From assembly GCA_029747585.1 (NCBI GenBank), contig JAPEVF010000104.1, positions 45,769-109,768 of the forward strand: 64,000 bases of DNA. Reading direction: 5' to 3'. Shown here one piece after another: positions 56,859-64,000 of the stretch (its first letter is position 1; each line of letters starts with the position of its first letter). The stretch comes from Pleurotus djamor. Its lineage: Eukaryota > Basidiomycota > Agaricomycetes > Agaricales > Pleurotaceae. A program made the translations under genes and the position numbers. The notes under the pieces were generated by a model. That model was not told where the DNA came from, searched no databases, and saw only the letters and a program-made list of their open reading frames with translations.

Positions 56859-59035
56859 TCACGGTGTTGCGCGACCAGGCCACCTGATAGACCAGGGTGT
56901 TCAGATATGCACGTTTATCAGGAAGACGATTCGGCCTACCTAGGATAGAGTGTGCATTCTCTGACAGTATATCTGTTGGCCAACCAGGCCAGGAAGCGCT
57001 AGATGGTAGTGGATCAGAAAGAAAGCATCCCTAGACGAAACCTATGACCGACCTCAACACCGAGACCGTAGCCTCCGTGTTCGCACGTTCCATATTTACG
57101 CTGATCGGTGAACCAGTAGTATGGGGCCGCATCGATGCCTTCATGCTTGTAGGCGGCAAGAAGCTCGGCCTCATCAGCTATCCTCATCGAGCCACCTGGT
57201 ATTCGGATTCATGCATGAGTCAAAGAACACGATAACCGATGCGGCGAGGCCGAGCTCACCGACGATCTCCCCGACATTGGGCATCAAAAGATCACAGCTT
57301 TCTGTGTACGTCATGCCCTCTTGATCCATGCCCTCCTTGGGCGGCATCCTTTTCATGTAGAACGCCTTGAGCTCCTTGGGGAACCCGTACAAAAAGACAG
57401 GCTTGTTGATGATATCCGTCATCTGTCGTTCGGCAGCTTCGGCGATATCGTCACCAAGCTTGTGTTCAACCATTATTGGCTTGCCATCCTCGCCTTTGAC
57501 TTCGTTGCCCTCGGCATCTTCTTCGGGGCGCTTGATTCCGTGGTCGTTGAGCCATTTAATGGCATCGGGATAAGAAAGGCGGACGAAAGGGCGCGATGGG
57601 GCTTCGAAAGACGGGTTCAAGGTTTTGATCAGGGCAGCTGACGCCGGGTTGGCAAGTAGTTGGTCAACTGTCTCGCAAATCTAAAAGAATAAGTCGTGAG
57701 CTAGCGATTTGAACTCATGTGAATATACTTGCTATGGATTCGATATGATTCATCAGATCCTCGAAGGTTATGAAAGCCAATTCAGCCTCAAGGTGAGTAT
57801 ACTCGGCCAAGTGCCGCCTTGTATGACTGGGACGAAGGCTGGGTCAGAGAAAAGGGGACGAGTTCGACAGGAAGGAAGTTACCTGTTCTCCGCTCTGAAA
57901 CTTTCCTGTACACAGAAAACATCCCCCAAGCTAGGTAAGCATGTCTCAAGGTATAGTTGCGAACTTTGCGTCAAGAAAGCGGGCTGTCCGTAGTAGTCAA
58001 GTTTGAACAGTGTAGCACCTCCCTCGACTTGTGTTTGGACGAGACATGGCGGTGTGACTTCAACGAGTGAGTCAGAAGTCAAGGATGATCGGAATGCGGT
58101 CAACAAGTGGGCACGAAGACGCAACACGGCGGAAGCAACCTCGCCACGGAGGACAAGATGACGGAGATCAGCAAGGATAGACGGATCGGATTTCTGTAGA
58201 AAGTAGGTCAGGATGGAGTTATTCAGGGAGCGGTTGGATCTACCTCATTCAATCGGTTGGAAAACGCATCGTCAGCACCGGGGGCAGCCCCAAGGACTTG
58301 CCAGTAGTCCACGATCAACTCGTGACCACCTGGCGCTGTCTTTCCCTCTGGAAGCTTCTTCAATGTGCCGACTAGCTCAACCGTTGACTCTAGTGTGAGG
58401 GTCAGAGCTGCGTACGTTTGACTCTAAAGTGTCGTGTGAGGGATTTGCAGAACCAAGGGGGAGACAGGGGACGCACAACTTTTCCCGAGAGAACGGCTTG
58501 AAGGTAGCCAGTACCATCGCGAAGAACGACAAAGATGATGTCCTTCTGTTGTCGCAGGCGATGGACCCATCCACAGACGCGGACTCGTTGCTCCCTGAAG
58601 TTCTCAAGTTTATCTATCTTCGTCTAGCAGAAGAAAGATGACACTGAGCCCGAGCCCGAGCACGCAAGATCAAAGGAGGAATCGCACCTTTGTGGCCTTG
58701 GGAAGAGATTCATCTTCAACAAGTACAACTCCTTTACTTTCCTCGAGCAACTTCTCCCGCTTTTCCTTCTCTTTTCCTTGGTCTTCAGCAGCCTTCGCAG
58801 CGAGTTCTTCAGCCTTCTTGCGTTTCTTCTCCAATCCCTCCGCGGTCTTCTTTGCTTTCTTCAATGACGACAGTGTAGGCTCCTCGAAGGTTCCATTGGG
58901 ATCTTTCCGAGTCAAAAACTGTGTCGTTGATCCATGGGTAAACACAGCGAACCCAAGGGTTGCGTAAGGAGCCTCCTGGGTCCCGTTTCCTGGGGTATCT
59001 GAGCCCGCGGTCTCGTCTATATAAATCGAGGACAT
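56859..59035 (-). CDS. DED81: Cytosolic asparaginyl-tRNA synthetase
   Basis: Class II synthetase that charges tRNA-Asn. Nine exons (59035-58688, 58623-58477, 58423-58244, 58193-57883, 57826-57733, 57680-57260, 57195-57053, 56998-56940, 56883-56859) join in frame to 575 aa. A eukaryote-specific N-terminal extension ([10 protein letters not shown], then a Lys/Glu coiled coil) precedes the anticodon OB-fold ([20 protein letters not shown]). Class II motif 1 is VEVTPPCLV, motif 2 is [19 protein letters not shown], and motif 3 is [14 protein letters not shown]. The start at 59035 matches the family N-terminus. The intron after 57733 begins GCAAGT rather than GT, and only this keeps frame into ICETVDQLL. 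Confidence 0.94.
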
Positions 59036-60085
59036 CCAAAAAGTTAGCACGAGGGTTCAGTCAAGATCAGCGAGTCTTTGCGGACGTTGAGATAGGCTGA
59101 GGCAAGAGGATAAATATGACAATCAATGATGGCAACCTCGATAAGATGCAATATGACTAGGTCTGATAAGATTGGACCTCGTATCACGCGTTTTGCCAGC
59201 AAAACAACTGTCCAGAACCCTCGATGGGCCAAACCACAGACGTCGAAGAACTTCTATGAAATGCCATAGTTTAGCCGACACGCCAGCCACAAAGTACATA
59301 CAAGATTTACACACAAAACCACCCCCGACCGACACCCAGAGACACCGTAGTAAATAAACATCTTGTCACATTTCTAAAACGACAAATATGAGACTATCAA
59401 CNAAAAAACGCATCCCCAAAGTAATCCCGTGCAAAAGGTATGTATGAAGAGAAGGGAAGAAACCATCCATCAGGGAAAGAATTAGTTGGTGAGAATATAT
59501 GAAGGAAAGACTGGTAAATCGATGATGGAATACACAAGATAGTAGGCAATAACCACCAACCCTATGGACGGAAAGGATACTCGGGGTAAGGTCCGTACGG
59601 GCTGGGAAGAAGGGTGGATCCTAACGCTAAGGGCTCGCATTGCAGGGAGCTGGGGGAGAGGGAATAAAAAATACATTGACGCCCACAACCAGGAAAATCT
59701 GCTCTGAGTTCACGTCGAGTATATTGAAGGTAGTGGGTAAATTCAAAAAGTGTTGTGGCTTGGAAAGTTCGTTATGCGTCAAGTCTTGCGTTACAAAACA
59801 AAGGGGAGTGGGAGCGAAGAAGAGCCAGGCGAGATGGCTACGGGGACAAGGGGCGAAGCGGATGGCTGGCGGACGAGAGAGGGCGCGAAGGAGGCCGACC
59901 GAATGCGAAAAGGCTTGAAGTATGTGAAGGATGCAGGGCGTAGCCTCGAGTTCGATATGTGTGTAAGTTGAAGAGAAATGGATGTATACATTCGACACAT
60001 TTCATGTAATGGTTAAGTCCTCCCCGATTCGCAACCAAAAAAACCTATAGTCGGTTGCGNAAAAAAGTTTTTCAAGAAACTATCG
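59036..60085. other. Intergenic, about 1 kb
   Basis: Promoter of the synthetase gene and 3' side of the transporter. Several overlapping short frames near 59620-60040 are not coding in style. An N at 59401 and another at 60060. Nothing else seen. Confidence 0.4.
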
Positions 60086-63000
60086 TCATGGTCGTTGCCC
60101 AATTCCACCTTCTGGTATGGGCAACAGAGCTTCTCGTCTGAAATCCGCAGCTGCAGCGATCAAGTTAGTGAACCATCCTCTCGATCGACGAAACAAATGA
60201 CGTACTATCTAAGAAAACATTGTTGCCCCACCAATCCACACTGAGGGTTCCACCTTTCGGGAACTGAACCGCGGCGACATTAGCAAGCAAGAACGACAAG
60301 AACGGAGATTACAACGACCCACCTGAAGAGTGAAGAAGATGAGAATGAGAGCAATGACAGTGCCGCTGTCCAGCGCAGCGCTTGTAACGTAATTGAACTT
60401 GCTCCACCAAGCAAAGTTCCTCTTGCGGATAAGATACTGGAAGATAAAGCCGACAAGGAACCAAGACGAATAGTTGATCCCCGTGGCAGGCGGAATGGCC
60501 GAGACACCATTCAACACAACGGGCGTACTAATGTACTTGACCCATGACTCGGGGAAACGTCTCTGCCAGAGCCAGAAGGGTAAAGGCAAGAAAGCCCCAA
60601 TGATGAGAGCGTAGAGATGCGGATGATATATTGAGCCTTGACCAAACTGTCGACTCGGACCGATAAGACCCCTTGAAAAAAAAATCAGACGGTCAGACCA
60701 GATGTCAAACAGACAACAGGGACACCTACCAAACTGCCGAAGCGGTGAAAAAGACTTGATTATGCGGACACGTCAGTTGACTGGTTTGGAAGGGCTTGCA
60801 AATGTCCGGAACATTGGTGAAAATCCACTGCTTTGTGCCAACTTGGATGAACGCCGCTAATATAGTCGCGACAGATTGTACTATGAAACAAAACGCGTCA
60901 GCAACCTGACAGTGGTCCGATGAATCGCATCGATACTTACCAAGGAACGTAGCCCTCGGTGGAACCTTGACATAGTGACCCAATTTAAGATCTTGGACGA
61001 AGGACGTGCCAGCGGTCAAAGTCTGAACCGAATACGCCTTGAACACCTATACACATGGATCAACCATCCATTCATCCACCGGCGAATCAAGTAAAGCGAC
61101 GTACCATGTTAGCGAGAGGATTACCGGGTAACAGCGACCCGGGGATGATCTGCGCAAGGATATTCAAGGAAATCTAACAATACAGCATCAGCAACGATGT
61201 CAAGCTCCACAAGCGAGAACGAAGGTGGAAAGACACTAACCGGTTGACCAGTCATAGCATAAATGAAACCAGACGGCAAGATATACACCACGGGGAGGAA
61301 CACCGACAACAGCAACGCCCAAACCGGCACTGAAGTATCCCATACCTAGAACGATATACATCCATGAGTAACCCCATCATTCCAACAACCTCGAATGAAC
61401 CACACGTACCTCAACAGCCACAACAGCCAAACAGAAGAAAATCACAAAAGCAGACGCATACCACCAATCCGGGACTTCTGGGTAATTCCGCATCAGCTTC
61501 GCATGGATATCATCCTGCTCAATCCGTATTTTCTTCACGCCATTCCACAAGGTCTTCCCATGGTACAACGCCGTGTGTACAATCACACAGGTGCTGAGAG
61601 CGAATGCCAACAAGTAGGTCATCGCATACGTCGCCGGGAGGTATAATGGCGAGTAATTGTTGTACGCCTCCAAATCAAACGTATCATCGGTCTTGAGGAC
61701 GAGATTGACATTGTAAGCCCTTCCGAAACGATCGTACGGCTCGTTGGCGGAGATAGGGAAATGAGCAAGATACCACGTCTGTCCAAATCAAGAACACACA
61801 TAAACATCTAAACATAGAAACCGTGGAACCAAGAAAAACACTCACGTTGGTGTAATACAGAATCGGCGTCAGGATCCAATAGAACAACACAAATCCGAAG
61901 AAAATATGGACTTCAGCCCACCACGGAACTAGATGACAGCGAGTCGAAAGAAAAAAGGGATGCAATTAGCCACAAGGGTTGGCAGGGAGAAGGGAAAGGG
62001 ATAAATTCGACACATACCCATCAGCGGACTACCAATCCAACTTATCTGCGTCCAATCAAAATTCAAGATACCCATCCCCAAGCCGGAGTGCACACCGAAC
62101 AACTGGTTCACTGGCACATTATTCGGAGCTGCCCAACAGATGTATGAGAAGAGCGACAGCGCTTGGAACAGGAAGCCTAAAGGGAAGGGAAAAGTTTGAG
62201 AACCACCACGTTAAATCCCACCAGATAAAAACGAAGCTCACCAGGAAGGAAGAAGTAGAAGAACGTTCCTATGCTGACCAACATGAAGTACTTGTAACGA
62301 GATACACCGCCAGTTCCCTCATCGTCTTCGGCATGAAGCGTATTGAGAAGAGCACAGGCAACCAGATTTTGGGGCCACACCATGCTAGCTGGCCATACTA
62401 AGAACCTTCGGCACAACCCTGCCAGACCAAAACCGGTCAATTGCGTGGCAAGCACAAGCACCAAATTAAACCAGAAACCGAGGTGGATCTCGTAGAACAC
62501 CTCGGATACGACAATAGCGTTCATAGCATAGGGCGAGCCGACAGCGACGTTTGCCATAATGTAAACGAGGACATGCTCCTTGATATTCCAAGGACCGGGA
62601 TTGAGTGAGAACTCGATGGACGTGGGTGGTGACGGAGATGAGCGGAAAAGGAAGGCGGGGAGGGGAGGAAGAGGAAGGCGATAAGTAGTGATGGGTAGTG
62701 AGAAGGCCAGGACCTTTCCAAACGGATAAGCAACCAAGAGGAGAGCGAGGGGTACGATGGTGGGAGCAGGTGATCGGAAATTGAAGAAAACATTAAGCGC
62801 ACTGATAACACCATATCAGCTTGTGAGTGGTAGAAACGCAGACACGGACGCACCTAGAGACCATGCACAGAAGCAATCCAACAAACCACATGCGAATGGT
62901 CATCGCCGGCATGTCAGGATCATCAATGTTGGAGACGGAAGCCCTGACTTCAGGATAAGGACTGTCTTCCTCTTCAATTGCATCGAAATCAAATTCCATC

Positions 63001-63973
63001 CTAAATTCATCGCAAGGGTACGTGGGCAAATGCGATAAGATGGGCAAAGGGATCTCGTTAGCGGCTGTCGCATCTTTTGGGGGAATCATAACGAGAAGAA
63101 AAGCACGAAGGCGAACGAAAACGAGAACAGACACCAAGCCTTAAGAGCATCGCGCAGAGTCGCTCAGCAAGCTTTGTCCACGGGCCAATTGAGCCTAACA
63201 GACGGAGCGAAGCCAGACACAAAGCCAAAAACATCGGTTGGTGGGGACAAGAAGCTGATGAGTGCTTCCTGAAATGCGAGCATATGCTCCGAGACGTACA
63301 ATCTGACTCTTCTGTAACGAACCATCTTCAACAGCAAAGCCGTCGAATTTGGCTCGGCATGCAAAGATATCGCCGATGCTTGGGGGGGTAAAAACAAACA
63401 AGGAAGAACATCAAGCCAGCTGTCACACATCACCGACGCCAAGGCGGTGATGCACAACGTCCTGCTTGAGATGTTGTTTTCCTGCGGAGGATATCGCGCG
63501 GGAGAAACCAAGCTCGGGGAAGAGAAACCGGATTCCCGCCAAAGGAAGAGGAAGGATGGGGGAGGGAAAAAAACGGATAGTAGACTTACTTGATAGAACC
63601 CTCTCGACTTTCATAGTCCTCCATCATGCTTGGCCCAATACTCATTGATTCCGCATCGATAGAGCCAGTGTTCAAACGCTTCGGCGTCTCTCTCACAGCC
63701 TCCAGATCTTTCTCATGCTGTCCGTGGCCAGAGGGAAGGGAAACGCGAACTTCTCGAGAAGAGGCTGTCGTGGTAGCGGTCGCAGGGATAGTCGTTGCGG
63801 TTGTGGGGATACCGTGCTCGTTCTTAGAGCTNAATCTTGCGCATCCTGTAGGGGTCGTTGTCAAGGGCGTCGCTGTCGACGGAGGGGGTAGGTTGGGGGG
63901 TAGCGTAGGTGTGGGGTTGGGTGTACGGGCCCTGATTGAGATTGTGCTGGGCTATGGAAGGGTGGGACGCCAT
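60086..63973 (-). CDS. OPT-family oligopeptide transporter
   Basis: Proton-coupled importer of small peptides at the plasma membrane. The start MASHPSIAQHNLNQG lies at 63973 and the stop at 60088-60086; more than ten short introns are needed. The cytosolic head has DSPYPEVRASVSNIDDPDMP. The membrane part starts FFNFRSPAPTIVPLALLL and includes FSLNPGPWNIKEHVLVYIMA, LTGFGLAGLCRRFLVWPASM, QLFGVHSGLGMGILNFDWTQ, PWWAEVHIFFGFVLFYWI, TFDLEAYNNYSPLYLPATYA and PATGINYSSWFLVGFIFQYL, all typical of OPT1-like proteins. The protein ends GGIGQRP. Oddities: the N at about 63832 shifts frame in the first exon, and the exon structure at about 63140-63590 is not settled. Confidence 0.88.
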
Positions 63974-64000
63974 GCTGGAGGTACGCGCTGGGATGGGGTG

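Overview
The window looks like nuclear DNA of a filamentous basidiomycete, most likely an Agaricomycete mushroom. The genes are dense and split by many 45-65 nt GT-AG introns. They encode fungal proteins (SWR1, RIT1, KAP104, PalB calpain, F-box proteins with a GRWV-type C-terminus) and mushroom-type families (DUF7330-like, DUF4203-like, OPT and UstYa/DUF3328 proteins). No rRNA, tRNA, CRISPR array, transposon or prokaryotic operon was seen. Scattered N bases (about 24.5-26.2, 36.5-39.8 and 42.2-42.5 kb) blur some codons. Exon junctions were derived by hand from splice sites, reading-frame arithmetic and recognisable protein motifs.

Layout, left to right. 0-7.3 kb: an acetyltransferase gene with an in-frame stop, a small COX14-like gene, a second small ORF, and a long unrecognised membrane-protein gene. 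7.8-24.5 kb is a housekeeping block: PKA catalytic subunit, a small orphan gene, the chromatin remodeller SWR1, a homeodomain factor, the succinate/fumarate carrier SFC1, an FSH1-like serine hydrolase and the importin KAP104. 25.4-35 kb: a DUF4203-like membrane protein, a coiled-coil protein, RIT1 and the PalB/RIM13 calpain, which has apparent lesions. 35.1-42.1 kb: KRI1, a nuclear-looking orphan, ECM31 (pantothenate synthesis) and an ERV2-like thiol oxidase.

43-52.3 kb is the accessory part. It holds two tandem DUF7330-like membrane proteins, a seven-helix membrane protein, two tandem UstYa/DUF3328 proteins and, beside them, a tiny secreted-peptide gene with a Lys-Arg processing site. This last trio resembles the architecture of fungal ribosomal-peptide (dikaritin-type) clusters and is the best candidate here for an undescribed system. 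52.8-64 kb returns to housekeeping genes: LSM4, an F-box protein, DPH5, cytosolic asparaginyl-tRNA synthetase and an oligopeptide transporter.

Gene structure is also of interest. There is a 4-nt micro-exon in PalB, a 17-nt micro-exon splitting the FSH1 nucleophile motif, an LSM4 coding exon consisting only of ATG, a GC-AG intron in the synthetase, and two divergent genes whose start codons overlap.
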